A stretch of 64,000 nt of DNA from Paenarthrobacter histidinolovorans. Its GTDB lineage: Bacteria > Actinomycetota > Actinomycetes > Actinomycetales > Micrococcaceae. The stretch's first letter is position 1. Every line of letters starts with the position of its first letter. Position numbers and translations under genes: made by a program. The stretch spans positions 1 to 64,000 of the forward strand of contig NZ_BMPM01000001.1 in NCBI RefSeq assembly GCF_014647595.1, in the 5' to 3' direction. The notes beneath the pieces were generated by a model. The model had not been told where the DNA came from. It worked only from the letters and a program-made list of their open reading frames with translations, and ran no database searches. Below are positions 8,805 to 18,022 of this stretch, in pieces.

Positions 8805-10346
8805 TCATGTCGCCGCCGCGGCCTGCCTCAGGCCGAGCGCTTGCCCGATATGGTCAACATCCGGTCTCTCGCTGCTGTCCAGATCCGCGAGTGTCCAGGC
8901 GAGACGAAGGACGCGGTCGTAGCCGCGTGCGGTCAGAACGCCGCGCTCCAGTGCAGTGTCCAGAATCCTCGTGGTTCCCGGAGGCAGCCGCAGTTGACCC
9001 CGCAGGATTCTTCCCGGTACTTGGGAGTTGGTCTCGAGTCCGCTGCCGTGCAGGCGAAGCAACTGCCGTTCCCTGGCTGCCAGCACCCGTTCCGCTACGG
9101 TGCTGGTGTCCTCTTCCTGTCCGGAATGGCCGAAATCCGCCAAGGACACCCGCTCCACATTCAGCTGAATGTCAACGCGGTCCAGCAACGGGCCGGACAT
9201 TCTGCCGATGTAGCGGCGTCTCATCATCGGCGTGCAAGTGCACTCCATGCCTTTGCCGGAGGCTTTGCCGCACGGACAAGGGTTTGCCGCCAGGACGAGT
9301 TGGAAACGTGCGGGGTAGGCCGCAGTGCCTGCCGATCGATGGATGACAAGCTCGCCACTCTCGAGAGGCTGGCGAAGGGCGTCCAGCACCCGTCGCTCGT
9401 ACTCGGGAGCCTCGTCAAGGAACAGCACGCCACGATGCGCACGCGATGCCGCGCCGGGCCGGGGAAGTCCTGACCCGCCGCCGATGATGGCGGCAGCAGT
9501 TGCGCTGTGGTGGGGATTCTCAAACGGCGGCCTGTGTATCAGCCTCACAGCAGACGCCTGGATGGCGGCCAGGGAATGGATGGCCGTCACTTCCATTGCG
9601 GCCGTGTCCGCCAAATCCGGAAGCAACCCCGGCAACCTCTCGGCCAGCATGGTCTTGCCGGCTCCCGGCGGACCTGTCAGGAGCATGTGGTGTCCGCCGG
9701 CGGCAGCGACTTCCAACGCTTGCCGGGCTTCTTCTTGCCCTGAGACATCGCAAAGATCCGGCGCCAGGGGCGCTTCGATCGCGTCGACGTCCGGGACATC
9801 CTCGTCCGCGGGATCGTAGTCCAGGGCGAGGTCCTTCGGGTCTGCGCCAAAGTCATAAGCGAGCCGGGCAAGGGTTTTGTAGCCCCGCACGTTCGCGCCA
9901 GGCACCAGGGCCGCCTCGGCAGCATTCGCTTCGGCCACCACGATGTCCGGAAATCCTGCCTGGACGGCGGCCATGACGGCGGGCAGCATTCCACGGACCG
10001 GCCTCAGCCTGCCATCCAGGCCAAGCTCAGCGATGAAGACTGTTCCGTCGATGGACCGGATGTCCTTGGCAGCACGAAGCACCGCCATGGTGATGGCGAG
10101 GTCGAAGCCCGAACCCCGTTTGGGCAATGACGCAGGGATCAGATTGGCCGTGATCTTCCGGCGGCTCAAAGGTATTCCGGAGTTCTGGGCAGCCGATCGG
10201 ATGCGTTCCTTGGCCTCGTTCAAGGCAGCGTCGGGGAGGCCCAGGATCACAAAGTTGGGCAGCGTTTGGCCGATGTCGGCCTCCACCTCCACGATGTAAC
10301 CGTTCAGGCCGACCAGGGCAACACAGTAGCTGCGGCCAACCCCCAT
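8805..10346 (-). CDS. comM: YifB/ComM family Mg-chelatase-like AAA+ ATPase
   Basis: ComM in naturally transformable bacteria is a hexameric helicase that extends branch migration during recombination. This 513-residue protein has an N-terminal Lon-protease-like domain (GLPDAALNEAKERIRSA). The AAA+ core has Walker A GPPGAGKTMLAERLPG (about residue 225) and Walker B VLFLDEAPEY. A Cys cluster (NPCPCGKAS...CTC) and the Mg-chelatase C-terminal domain follow. The yraN stop abuts its ATG. The 52 bases between its stop and dprA are rich in AAC/AAG triplets and hold nothing else. Confidence 0.92.
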   Translation of the reverse strand: MGVGRSYCVALVGLNGYIVEVEADIGQTLPNFVILGLPDAALNEAKERIRSAAQNSGIPLSRRKITANLIPASLPKRGSGFDLAITMAVLRAAKDIRSIDGTVFIAELGLDGRLRPVRGMLPAVMAAVQAGFPDIVVAEANAAEAALVPGANVRGYKTLARLAYDFGADPKDLALDYDPADEDVPDVDAIEAPLAPDLCDVSGQEEARQALEVAAAGGHHMLLTGPPGAGKTMLAERLPGLLPDLADTAAMEVTAIHSLAAIQASAVRLIHRPPFENPHHSATAAAIIGGGSGLPRPGAASRAHRGVLFLDEAPEYERRVLDALRQPLESGELVIHRSAGTAAYPARFQLVLAANPCPCGKASGKGMECTCTPMMRRRYIGRMSGPLLDRVDIQLNVERVSLADFGHSGQEEDTSTVAERVLAARERQLLRLHGSGLETNSQVPGRILRGQLRLPPGTTRILDTALERGVLTARGYDRVLRLAWTLADLDSSERPDVDHIGQALGLRQAAAAT

Positions 10347-10703
10347 CTACCCGACACCCCGCAGGTGTTCGAGCACGGGCTCACCGACGCCGTCGTCTAC
10401 CACTGACACGACATCAACACGCTGACGCGATGCCTTGAATTCGTGGGCGCGGCACCACCATGAAACGAGTCGGTGGAGGCGGGCGAGCTTTGCCGCTCCC
10501 ACAGCCTCGAAGGGGTGCCCGTAGTCCAGGCTCCTCCGGGTCTTGACCTCGGCCACCACCAAGGTGTCTCCGTCGATCGCGACGATGTCGATTTCACCAT
10601 CCGCACACCGCCAGTTGCGATCAATGATCCGCATCCCCTGATCCGTCAGGAAATCCGCCGCCAATGCTTCGCCGTTTTGGCCCAGCCGGTCCTTTGCTCT
10701 CAT
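10347..10703 (-). CDS. yraN: UPF0102 / YraN family endonuclease-like protein
   Basis: This 118-residue protein has the Holliday-junction-resolvase-like fold of UPF0102. The conserved acidic and lysine residues occur in NWRCADGEIDIVAIDG and VVAEVKTR, with GHPFEAVGAAK after them. The true biochemical role is not settled in the family. ATG at 10703 (MRAKDRLGQNG) has GGAGG 8 bases upstream; GTG 10712 and ATG 10709 in the same frame lie too close to that site. It is coupled to comM by directly adjoining stop and start. Confidence 0.9.
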   Translation of the reverse strand: MRAKDRLGQNGEALAADFLTDQGMRIIDRNWRCADGEIDIVAIDGDTLVVAEVKTRRSLDYGHPFEAVGAAKLARLHRLVSWWCRAHEFKASRQRVDVVSVVDDGVGEPVLEHLRGVG

Positions 10704-10822
10704 GACCATCACCTCCGCTGTCCAGCCTTCCGGCTGGAGGGGGTGAACGGCAGGGGCTTACCAGACTATGTGCGTAACCCGCAAAAAATCAGCGCTGTGG
10801 AGGAACAGTGCAGGGCAGCAGG

Positions 10823-11167
10823 CTAGTTGCCAAGATCTCCGAGATCGCCCAGGCCGCCATCCTTCGGCAAGGAAAGATCCTCATTACGGGGCAGTTCTTC
10901 GACGTTGACGTCCTTGAACGTAATCACACGGACGTTCTTGACGAAACGGGCCGAACGGTAAACGTCCCAGACCCAGGCGTCCTGCAGGGTCAAGTCGAAG
11001 TAGACTTCCCCGTCCGCGCTGCGGGCCTGAAGGTCAACGTGGTTGGCCAAATAGAACCGCCGCTCCGTCTCTACAACGTAGCTGAACAGACCGACGACAT
11101 CCCGGTATTCGCGGTAGAGCTGCAGCTCCATGTCGGTTTCATAGTTCTCAAGGTCCTCGGCACTCAT
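10823..11167 (-). CDS. DUF2469 family protein
   Basis: This protein of 114 residues is typical of DUF2469, nearly universal in actinobacteria and always found near rnhB and lepB. MSAEDLENYETDMELQLYRE is the conserved beginning, so 11167 is taken as start rather than 11185. The function is unknown to me. It is very acidic at both ends and has an unusual C-terminal GLGDLGDLGN tail beyond the usual family end. Confidence 0.87.
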   Translation of the reverse strand: MSAEDLENYETDMELQLYREYRDVVGLFSYVVETERRFYLANHVDLQARSADGEVYFDLTLQDAWVWDVYRSARFVKNVRVITFKDVNVEELPRNEDLSLPKDGGLGDLGDLGN

Positions 11168-11235
11168 GGTTCCATCTTGCACCATCTGCCGGGTGGCATG
11201 CGCCAGACCGGCAACGGAAACCTACGCGACCGCAC

Positions 11236-11976
11236 TTACTCCGGGTCGGGCCCGGTCAGGTGCCAGCTGGTCCGGTGGTAGGCGCTGGGACCGTGCACGC
11301 GAATGACTTCCCTGTGTGCGGCGGTGGCATAGCCCTTATTCACATTCCAGCCATACGCGGGCAACTCGGAGTGGAGATCCACCATGATGCGGTCACGGGC
11401 CACCTTGGCCAACACGCTGGCCGCAGCAACACTCAGGCAGCTCATGTCCGCTTTCACCTTGGTGTGGACTGGCGCCTCGCAGCCAGGGCCTGAGGGCGCA
11501 GGATCAAAAAGCGAGGCCTGGACCTCGGGCGAGAGCCAGTTGTGGCTTCCATCCAACAAGACCAGATCAGGCGTGATGCCGCCGTCCAGGATTTCACACC
11601 ACGCACGCGTACCGGCCAGACGCAAAGCCGCGATGATGCCGATCTCATCGATTTCCCGTGACGAGGCGTGCCCTACGGCTGATGCCAGGGCCCATTCACG
11701 GACCAGGGGTTCCAGCCTGTCCCTGTCCTCCGGTTTGAGGAGTTTACTGTCGCGAACCTCGGCCAAAAGGCCATGATCGGCGAGGTCAACCACTGTGATA
11801 CCCACACTGACCGGACCGGCCAGGGCTCCACGGCCTACCTCGTCGACACCCGCCAGCAAGCGCACCCCGGACGACAGGAACGAACGCTCAACGTCGAGGG
11901 TGGGAAAACCTGCCTGGGCCTTCACCTTGGCCTTGGCGGTGGACGGGATCTTCTTACGGGCTGTTGCGGTGCCCAT
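11236..11976 (-). CDS. rnhB: Ribonuclease HII
   Basis: RNase HII cuts the RNA strand of RNA-DNA hybrids and starts removal of single ribonucleotides from DNA. Catalytic acidic residues are in [14 protein letters not shown] (Asp and Glu), in LLDGSHNWL and in [15 protein letters not shown], followed by [10 protein letters not shown]. The N-terminus has a Lys-rich extension before the conserved core. Its ATG overlaps the lepB stop by one base (TAATG), indicating translational coupling. Confidence 0.93.
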   Translation of the reverse strand: MGTATARKKIPSTAKAKVKAQAGFPTLDVERSFLSSGVRLLAGVDEVGRGALAGPVSVGITVVDLADHGLLAEVRDSKLLKPEDRDRLEPLVREWALASAVGHASSREIDEIGIIAALRLAGTRAWCEILDGGITPDLVLLDGSHNWLSPEVQASLFDPAPSGPGCEAPVHTKVKADMSCLSVAAASVLAKVARDRIMVDLHSELPAYGWNVNKGYATAAHREVIRVHGPSAYHRTSWHLTGPDPE

Positions 11977-12770
11977 TACTTCGCCAGGGTGCCTTGAGGG
12001 ACATTACGGAAAACGTCCGGGTAGTTATCAAGGACCGTCCACCGGTTAATCGGCCAGGCGATGACGGTGGCCTTGCCTTCAACGTCCTCGATGTTCACGA
12101 ATCCACCGTTGACTTCCTGGTGGGCGCGCGAGTCCGCAGAGTGGTTGCGGTTATCGCCCATGACCCACACTTTACCTGCAGGTACAACCACATCGAAGGC
12201 CTGCGGGGACGGGATCTCAGCGGGGTTGATGTAGCTCTCATTGAGCGCTACGCCGTTAACACTGACGCGGCCCTGGGCATCACAGCATGTGACGTGGTCG
12301 CCCGGCAGGCCGATGACGCGCTTCACCAGGTGCTGCTCGCTGGCGTCCGGCGCCAAGCCTACGAACTCGAGGGTGTCCCCTACCCAGTCCATGGGGCCGG
12401 CAGGCTTCTGGGCGACAGGCGGCAGCCAGGCCTGCGTGTCCTTGAAGACCACGACGTCCCCACGCGAGAGGTCAAACGGTCCGGGAACGAGCAAGTTGAT
12501 GAAAATGCGGTCGTAAACGTCCAGGGTGCGCTCCATGGACTCCGACGGGATGTAGAAGGCCTTGAAGAGGAACGTTTTCAGCAGGAAGGACAACACCAGC
12601 GCAATGGCCACCACGGTGGCGATTTCCTTGATCCACACCAGGGCAGGGTTCTTGCGGGGCTTCGCTTGATCCTCTTGCGGCTCCGCTACACCAGCGGCAC
12701 TTGCCGATCCGTCCGGAAGCCGCGAGTCGTCGTCGTACCGCTCGGCGTTCCCGGGAGCTTTGTCCGGCAT
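11976..12770 (-). CDS. lepB: Signal peptidase I (second of a tandem pair)
   Basis: This enzyme cleaves signal peptides from exported proteins at the outer face of the membrane. A cytoplasmic N-terminal segment (about 45 residues) precedes a single membrane helix ([18 protein letters not shown]). The Ser/Lys dyad is Ser in [11 protein letters not shown] and Lys in [12 protein letters not shown]. The box [12 protein letters not shown] is intact. It has 264 residues. Its start abuts the stop of the other signal peptidase (TAGATG), so both are made from one message. Confidence 0.93.
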   Translation of the reverse strand: MPDKAPGNAERYDDDSRLPDGSASAAGVAEPQEDQAKPRKNPALVWIKEIATVVAIALVLSFLLKTFLFKAFYIPSESMERTLDVYDRIFINLLVPGPFDLSRGDVVVFKDTQAWLPPVAQKPAGPMDWVGDTLEFVGLAPDASEQHLVKRVIGLPGDHVTCCDAQGRVSVNGVALNESYINPAEIPSPQAFDVVVPAGKVWVMGDNRNHSADSRAHQEVNGGFVNIEDVEGKATVIAWPINRWTVLDNYPDVFRNVPQGTLAK

Positions 12771-13448
12771 CTACTGTCCGTTCTTCGATGGTGTTTCGGC
12801 CTGCGTGGAGCGAGGCATCTCTGCAAATCTATCAAGTGGCCAGATGATCTGGACCGGCCGGCCAATAACCCGGTCCATCGGAACCATGCCGCCACCGGGC
12901 GCACCCAGCAGGCCGCGGGAGTCAGCAGAACGCGAACGGTGGTCGCCCATCAACCAGAGACGGTCCGGAGGCACCACGACGTCGAATTTCTGCTTGCTGG
13001 GTTCATCTCCCGGGTACAGATAGGGTTCCTCAAGTTCCTGACCGTTCACTGTGAGGTGGCCGGTGGCTTCACAACATTGAATGTGGTCACCCGGTACCCC
13101 GATCACCCTCTTGACGTACGTGGTGTCGCTGCCAGTCAATCCGAACCACTGGGCTGCTGCCGACACGGCGTCCACGAAGGGACCACGCCCGCTGCTCAGC
13201 GGCGCAAAGGAACCCCGTCCATCGAAGACCACGACATCGCCCCGGTGGATCGGCTCGGTGCTGAAATCGGTCCGAGATACCAGGATCCGGTCGCCGGTCA
13301 CCAGGAGCGGTTCCATGGATTCGGAGGGAATGTAGTACACGTCCAGCCACAGGGAGCGGACCAATCCGCTGATGGCGATCGCAAGCACCAGTGCGAGCAA
13401 AACAAAACGCCAGCCCTGTTTCCGGGGCTGGCGTTCTGATGTGTCCAT
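12771..13448 (-). CDS. lepB: Signal peptidase I (first of a tandem pair)
   Basis: This is a second, diverged type I signal peptidase of 225 residues. It has one N-terminal membrane helix (FVLLALVLAIAISGLV), the Ser box [11 protein letters not shown], the Lys box YVKRVIGVPGDHI and LMGDHRSRSADSRG. ATG at 13448 (MDTSERQPRKQGW) is the likely start; the frame extends 16 codons further without conserved sequence. Tandem signal peptidase genes beside rplS are also known from Streptomyces (the sip cluster). Both copies keep every catalytic residue, so both are probably active. Confidence 0.9.
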   Translation of the reverse strand: MDTSERQPRKQGWRFVLLALVLAIAISGLVRSLWLDVYYIPSESMEPLLVTGDRILVSRTDFSTEPIHRGDVVVFDGRGSFAPLSSGRGPFVDAVSAAAQWFGLTGSDTTYVKRVIGVPGDHIQCCEATGHLTVNGQELEEPYLYPGDEPSKQKFDVVVPPDRLWLMGDHRSRSADSRGLLGAPGGGMVPMDRVIGRPVQIIWPLDRFAEMPRSTQAETPSKNGQ

Positions 13449-13528
13449 GACTCGTATCCCTGTTGCGTTGCGGATTGCTCCGGAACTACCGGGCACGAAT
13501 CCTGGACCCGTTGCGTAAGTCGCAGGAC

Positions 13529-13882
13529 TTACTTGGCGAAGTCGCGCTTTTCCTTGATCTTCGCAGCCTTACCGCGCAGTGCGCGCATGTAGTAAAGCTT
13601 GGCGCGGCGGACGTCACCCTTGGTGACGACCTCGATCTTGTCGATGATCGGGGAGTGTACCGGGAAGGTACGCTCTACGCCGACACCGAAGGAAACCTTG
13701 CGCACGGTGAAGGTTTCGCGAACGCCGTCGCCCTGGCGGCCAAGGACGAAGCCCTGGAATACCTGGACACGGGAGTTCTTGCCTTCGATGATGTTGACGT
13801 GAACCTTGAGGGTGTCACCCGCGCGGAACTCAGGAACATCGTTACGCAGCGAGGCTGCATCTACGCTATCGAGGATATGCAT
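13529..13882 (-). CDS. rplS: 50S ribosomal protein L19
   Basis: L19 (117 residues) lies at the interface of the two ribosomal subunits. The family sequence is clear: [26 protein letters not shown] and [18 protein letters not shown] at 13882 ([13 protein letters not shown]) has AGGAG 7 bases upstream. The 263 bases between this gene and trmD contain no gene and probably carry the rplS promoter and leader. The signal peptidase genes follow in the same direction. Confidence 0.96.
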   Translation of the reverse strand: MHILDSVDAASLRNDVPEFRAGDTLKVHVNIIEGKNSRVQVFQGFVLGRQGDGVRETFTVRKVSFGVGVERTFPVHSPIIDKIEVVTKGDVRRAKLYYMRALRGKAAKIKEKRDFAK

Positions 13883-14145
13883 TAATCCACTCCTGGTGAA
13901 CGCCACAGGTCATTCACTTTGGGTTACGGCGAACAAGCCCGCAGCCCGAAGGCCAGCCGGAAATCTCCGCCGAAGTTTCTTGGTGTCCGGTTCCGCCACT
14001 GATTGGCGTCACCGGGTTGTCCGACTGTTGGCTGAACTCCCCCTGTGGCAGGTGTCAGCCCAGCAGACACAATGGTTAATTCTGCCACAAGCGCAGCCAT
14101 CCAGCCAACTGGCGGTAATGGAACTCCCGACGGCGGCAGGCTGCG

Positions 14146-14946
14146 TTAGTTGGCGGCGTCGCCGCCGTGCCTGGCCTGCAGGCGTCCATCCACCACGTCA
14201 TAGCCGAGCTCCGACAAGGCGTTGCGGTCGGCGCGGCTCAACGCACCGGCGTCGAAATCCGCCAGGAGGTCGGGCCGGCGCTCTGCGGTGCGGCGGAACT
14301 GCTCGTGGCGGCGCCACTGGGCAATCTTTCCATGATTGCCGCTGAGCAGGATTTCCGGCACGTTGTGGTCCCGCCACGATGACGGTTTGGTGTAAACCGG
14401 GTACTCCAGAAGGCCGTCGGAGTGGGACTCCTCGATCAGGGATTCCGGGTTGCCGACCACGCCCGGAAGAAGTCGTCCGATTGCTTCCACCATGGCCAGG
14501 ACAGCTACCTCGCCGCCATTGAGCACGTAGTCGCCAAGGCTGACGGGGCGCACCGTGAAGTGATCCGCGGCCCAGTCCATGACCCGCTCATCGATGCCTT
14601 CGTAGCGGCCGCAGGCGAAGACCAGCTGTTCTTCTTCAGCGAGTTCGTAGGCCAACGCCTGGTTGAAGCGTTCCCCCGCAGGTGAGGGAACGATCAGGAC
14701 CGGCTTGGCACCTTCGCGCTCTCCGGCAACGGACTCAAGGGCCTGCGCCCATGGTTCCGGCTTCATGACCATCCCGGCACCGCCGCCGTACGGTGTGTCA
14801 TCCACCGTCCGGTGCTTGTCCGTGGTGAAGCTGCGGAGATCATGGACGTTAAGCTCCAGCAATCCATCCTGGCGCGCCTTGCCTATGAGGGAAAGCTCAA
14901 GCGGGGCAAGGTATTCAGGGAAAATACTGACGACATCAATCCTCAT
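14146..14946 (-). CDS. trmD: tRNA (guanine-N1)-methyltransferase
   Basis: TrmD methylates G37 of tRNAs that read CUN, CCN and CGG, which prevents frameshifting. The protein (266 residues) shows the trefoil-knot SPOUT sequence: [44 protein letters not shown] and GDYVLNGGE. The rimM stop (TGA) immediately precedes its ATG, so the two are coupled. Confidence 0.95.
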   Translation of the reverse strand: MRIDVVSIFPEYLAPLELSLIGKARQDGLLELNVHDLRSFTTDKHRTVDDTPYGGGAGMVMKPEPWAQALESVAGEREGAKPVLIVPSPAGERFNQALAYELAEEEQLVFACGRYEGIDERVMDWAADHFTVRPVSLGDYVLNGGEVAVLAMVEAIGRLLPGVVGNPESLIEESHSDGLLEYPVYTKPSSWRDHNVPEILLSGNHGKIAQWRRHEQFRRTAERRPDLLADFDAGALSRADRNALSELGYDVVDGRLQARHGGDAAN

Positions 14947-15501
14947 TCAGGCGTCATCCCCCGCGGCATCCTTTGCTTCAGGGGAGGAATCGTCGTTGAG
15001 CTCAAAGAGTCCCGCGGGCGGGGTGATGAGGATGTATCCGTCCTCGATGTTGACCTCGGGAACGATTTCGTCGACGAAGGGAACCAGGATTTCCTTTCCC
15101 TCGTCCGTGGTAACCGTCAGCAGGTCCTGGACGGGCAACGTCGTCAGAGCTGCAACCTTGCCAACTACCTGTGAACCAACGCGCGCTTCCAGCCCAACCA
15201 GTTCGTGTTCGTACCAACCCTCGTCGTCGTCTTCGTCGTCGAGTTCTTCGGTTTCGATGTACAGCTTGGCGCCACGGATGGCCTCGGCGGCATTGCGGTC
15301 CGCGATCTCCTCGAATCCGAGCAGGAGGATGTCCTTGTTCCACCTGGCACTGCGGACTGTCAGGGGTCCGGCAGACGCGGGCTCCACGACGAACTCGGTT
15401 CCGGCGACGAAGCGCTCTGCGGGTGCGTCAGTGAGTACCTGCACCGTTACCTCGCCGCGAATGCCATGGGGTTTGCCGATCCGGGCCACCTGGAGCTGCA
15501 T
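14947..15501 (-). CDS. rimM: 16S rRNA processing protein RimM
   Basis: RimM helps 30S head assembly and binds S19. The 184-residue protein has the N-terminal RimM domain (QVARIGKPHGIRGEV) and a C-terminal PRC barrel (LVGLEARVGSQVVGKV, IPFVDEIV-like region, GYILITPPAGLF). An acidic loop (EELDDEDDDEG) splits the two. ATG at 15501 is the family start; the open frame beyond it includes the terminator hairpin and is not coding. Confidence 0.94.
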   Translation of the reverse strand: MQLQVARIGKPHGIRGEVTVQVLTDAPAERFVAGTEFVVEPASAGPLTVRSARWNKDILLLGFEEIADRNAAEAIRGAKLYIETEELDDEDDDEGWYEHELVGLEARVGSQVVGKVAALTTLPVQDLLTVTTDEGKEILVPFVDEIVPEVNIEDGYILITPPAGLFELNDDSSPEAKDAAGDDA

Positions 15502-15570
15502 GGGTTCCTCTGAATTCCTGTTGTTCCCGCGGCCGCCGGGCAGCCACGGTCTGAAATGTTGGACAAAGCA

Positions 15571-15609
15571 ATCCGGCCCCTCCACCATATTCGGTGAAGG
15601 GGCCGGATC
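15571..15609 (-). terminator. Hairpin between khpA and rimM (terminator or attenuator)
   Basis: Two 14-base arms (CCGGCCCCTCCACC and GGTGAAGGGGCCGG, one mismatch) around a short AT-rich loop lie 24 bases after the khpA stop. In the minus direction the stem is followed by ATTGCTTTG, a modest T-rich tail. Confidence 0.65.
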
Positions 15610-15632
15610 TAAGACAAGCAGTGCTGAGCGCG

Positions 15633-15875
15633 TTACCGGCGGCGGTCGGTGTCGACGACGTCGACCCTGACCTGCTCGCCACCAGCCAAGGCGGCAACCA
15701 CAGTGCGCAGTGCACGTGCGGTGCGTCCCTGACGGCCGATCACCCGTCCGAGGTCCTCCTGGTGAACACGCACCTCGAGGGACTCCCCACGGCGGTTGTT
15801 CTTGGCACTGACCTTGACATCCTCAGGGCTGTCAACGATCCCACGGACCAAGTGCTCGAGCGCTTCTGCCAGCAA
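15633..15875 (-). CDS. khpA: KH-domain RNA-binding protein KhpA
   Basis: This single KH domain of 80 residues has the GxxG loop GRVIGRQGRTARAL. KhpA-type proteins (YlqC family) bind many RNAs and in Gram-positive bacteria affect cell length and translation. It sits one base after rpsP in the same direction, its usual position between S16 and RimM. Confidence 0.9.
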   Translation of the reverse strand: MLAEALEHLVRGIVDSPEDVKVSAKNNRRGESLEVRVHQEDLGRVIGRQGRTARALRTVVAALAGGEQVRVDVVDTDRRR

Positions 15876-15876
15876 C

Positions 15877-16299
15877 TTACTCAGCCTCGGTGGTCTCTGC
15901 TTCAGCCTCGGCCGGAGCCTCGGCAGCGTCGTCCTTCTTGGCCTTCTTGGTGATGGCTTCCGGGATGATGACGGAACCCTTCTCCGGAGCTACGAAAGCT
16001 TCCTTGGGAGCTTTCGTCTTCAGGGTGCCTTCCTGGCCCGGGAGGCCCTTGAACTTCTGCCAGTCACCGGTGATCTTGAGGATCGCAGCAACCTGCTCAG
16101 TCGGCTGGGCGCCAACGGAAAGCCAGTACTGGGCGCGCTCGGAAGCGACCTCGATGTACGACGGCTCTTCGGTGGGGTGGTACTTGCCGATTTCTTCAAT
16201 GGCACGGCCATCGCGCTTGGCGCGGGCATCCATGACGACAATGCGGTAGTACGGTGCGCGCATCTTACCGAAGCGCTTAAGGCGAATCTTTACGGCCAC
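15877..16299 (-). CDS. rpsP: 30S ribosomal protein S16
   Basis: S16 assembles early into the 30S body. The core [19 protein letters not shown] and [12 protein letters not shown] is unmistakable. GTG at 16299 is chosen because it gives the family N-terminus (V-A-V-K-I) and AGGAG lies 11 bases upstream. The frame is open 33 codons further but is not conserved. At 140 residues it is longer than the E. coli protein: an actinobacterial C-terminal extension rich in Lys, then Glu/Ala ([15 protein letters not shown]), ends the protein. Confidence 0.95.
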   Translation of the reverse strand: MAVKIRLKRFGKMRAPYYRIVVMDARAKRDGRAIEEIGKYHPTEEPSYIEVASERAQYWLSVGAQPTEQVAAILKITGDWQKFKGLPGQEGTLKTKAPKEAFVAPEKGSVIIPEAITKKAKKDDAAEAPAEAEAETTEAE

Positions 16300-16467
16300 T
16301 TTTGTGGTCACTCCTGTTTCTGAAACGGGGTTGAACCCGACGTTTTGCACCCGTGGGGCGGGCCATACTAGACGGTTCGAAGGACAAGATACGAGCACGG
16401 AGAGAGGGGCCGCACCGATCGAGTACCTGTCTATTGTGCCAGATGCCCGGGTAGATTACGACTCAGG

Positions 16468-16511
16468 CCGTCCGGGTCGGTGAGTTCTTGGTCACACCAG
16501 CACCCGGACGG
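16468..16511 (-). terminator. Long-loop inverted repeat after the 145-residue unknown gene
   Basis: CCGTCCGGGT at 16468-16477 and its complement ACCCGGACGG at 16502-16511 enclose a 24-base loop. It lies just downstream (minus direction) of the unknown gene and upstream of the rpsP leader. There is no clear T-tail, so it may be a weak terminator or a leader structure. Confidence 0.4.
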
Positions 16512-16536
16512 AGCCCCATTCCAGTCTGGAGGCAGC

Positions 16537-16974
16537 CTATTCCGACCAGACGTAAAGCCCGGCGCGCTCAGTTTTCTCCACGTCCGTGGCGAGGGCGGCC
16601 AGCTGCTGGACGTACTGCCGGGACTGCGCGGCGTCGAACGGCATGTCCTCCTGCCCGGCCCAGGCGGCAGCGACATCATCCAGGACGTTTGCTTCACCCT
16701 CGCTCTCATACGTGAGCAATTCAGCCAGTGCCCTCACCATCGCTTCGGGAACGCCAAGCAGTGCGTCACTGGTCACGTCCACCAGTGCGAGCTCGTAGTC
16801 GGCGCCTGCGGCATGGACCGCCTGACCGGCGAGGTCGCCCAGCTGTTCGACCTCAAAGTCGGTAATGCCGTTGATGCGGACTGCGGGGCCAGCGGCATCT
16901 GCACCTTTACCCAGGGCTGCCGCCCGCTTGAGTGCTTCGTCGTGGGTGGCTACAAAAATTTCGGCAAAGCCCAT
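16537..16974 (-). CDS. Conserved hypothetical protein, 145 residues
   Basis: I do not recognise the family. The protein begins MGFAEIFVATHDEALKRAAA, is acidic and helical, and has no Cys pair, membrane segment or signal peptide. The order beta-strand, helix, then FEVEQLGDLAGQAVHAAGADYELALVD suggests a small cytoplasmic alpha/beta domain. Codon use matches its neighbours, so it is probably a real gene. ATG at 16974 is preferred over the longer frame from 17025. It lies upstream of rpsP in the same direction, separated by 237 bases with a hairpin. Confidence 0.65.
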   Translation of the reverse strand: MGFAEIFVATHDEALKRAAALGKGADAAGPAVRINGITDFEVEQLGDLAGQAVHAAGADYELALVDVTSDALLGVPEAMVRALAELLTYESEGEANVLDDVAAAWAGQEDMPFDAAQSRQYVQQLAALATDVEKTERAGLYVWSE

Positions 16975-17097
16975 GGAAAGTACTCTCAATCCTTCGTGCT
17001 GACGGGACGTCCGGCGCAGGCCCACCAGGGTCCCGAACCGTCACTGCCCAGCCTATTGCAGCGCGGGACCCCGACAGGCACCCCCACGGGATGCCGC

Positions 17098-17970
17098 CTA
17101 TCGGACGGCCACCCGCAGCCGGTTCCGCCACGGATCTTCGAACTGCAGTTCAGCCCCTGTGTGATGGTTCTGCACCCCGGCCACCCGCAAACGGTCCGCC
17201 AAGGCATCGACGTCCCCGCTGGAAGGAACCTCGATCAATACTTCCCCCAGCCCAAGGGTGTCCTTGCGGGGGCCGGCGCCCCGGCTGTTCCAGACGTTCA
17301 TGGCCATGTGGTGGTGATAGCCACCCGCGGACACGAACAGCGCCTGGCCATGCCAACCCGCGGTCCGCTCGAATCCCAATGTTCCGACGTAGAAGTCTCC
17401 GGCGGTTGCCACGTCACCCACCTGAAGGTGGACGTGCCCGACGCCGGCTGCTGCCTGGCGCTGGCCGGTGACGGCCTCTTCGCTCAGGTGCTGCTGAAGG
17501 AAGCCTTGCGGCGGCAGGGCGACGTTGTCCATGACGACGTTCTTGCCGTCCCACTGCCAGGTTTCACGGGGTTTGTCATAGTAAAGCTCGATGCCGTTGC
17601 CTTCGGGGTCGGTGAAGTAGAAGGCTTCGCTGACCAGATGGTCCGCGCTGCCAACGAACGCCCGGGGCTCGTATTGGGCAGCCGTTGCGATGGTAGCGGC
17701 CAGTGAGGGCTGGTCCTGGAACAGGATGGCGGTGTGGAACAGTCCGGCTTCACCGCGCCCCGGAATGTGAAGGCCGGCGGCTGGGGCAAGATGCACCACG
17801 GGCTTGCCTACCCGGCCCAGGTAGAGGCCGCCGTCCTGTTCGGCCACGACCTCCAGGCCCAATGCACGTTGGTAGTAGTCACTCATGACTTTCATATCGC
17901 CAACCTTGAGCATGACTGTGCCCATGGCGAGGTCGGCAGGAAGAAGGTCCTGTACAGATGATGCGGACAT
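17098..17970 (-). CDS. Two-domain VOC family protein (CatE-like ring-cleaving dioxygenase/glyoxalase)
   Basis: The 290-residue protein is built from two vicinal-oxygen-chelate modules. The first (residues about 14-135) contains GTVMLKVGDMKVMSDYYQRA, GLFHTAILF and FTDPEGNGIELYYDKP. The second (about 170-290) contains GVGHVHLQVGDVATAGDFYV. The layout matches CatE-type proteins of Bacillus, linked to catechol and quinone detoxification. Metal ligand candidates are His in GLFHTA and Glu in NGIELY of the first domain, and His in GHVHLQ of the second. The substrate cannot be read. A near-perfect 24-bp palindrome 53-76 bases upstream suggests control by a MarR-type repressor such as MhqR. Confidence 0.82.
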   Translation of the reverse strand: MSASSVQDLLPADLAMGTVMLKVGDMKVMSDYYQRALGLEVVAEQDGGLYLGRVGKPVVHLAPAAGLHIPGRGEAGLFHTAILFQDQPSLAATIATAAQYEPRAFVGSADHLVSEAFYFTDPEGNGIELYYDKPRETWQWDGKNVVMDNVALPPQGFLQQHLSEEAVTGQRQAAAGVGHVHLQVGDVATAGDFYVGTLGFERTAGWHGQALFVSAGGYHHHMAMNVWNSRGAGPRKDTLGLGEVLIEVPSSGDVDALADRLRVAGVQNHHTGAELQFEDPWRNRLRVAVR

Positions 17971-18022
17971 GTGAAGCTCCCGGTTTTGAAGAGGCCGCCT
18001 TTTGGCACTTTCTACTTCACTA

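Noticed and set aside
11964..13439. 491-residue plus-strand open frame opposite the two lepB genes
   Set aside because: Shadow of high-GC codon bias on the opposite strand; no conserved motif, while the minus strand encodes two complete signal peptidases.
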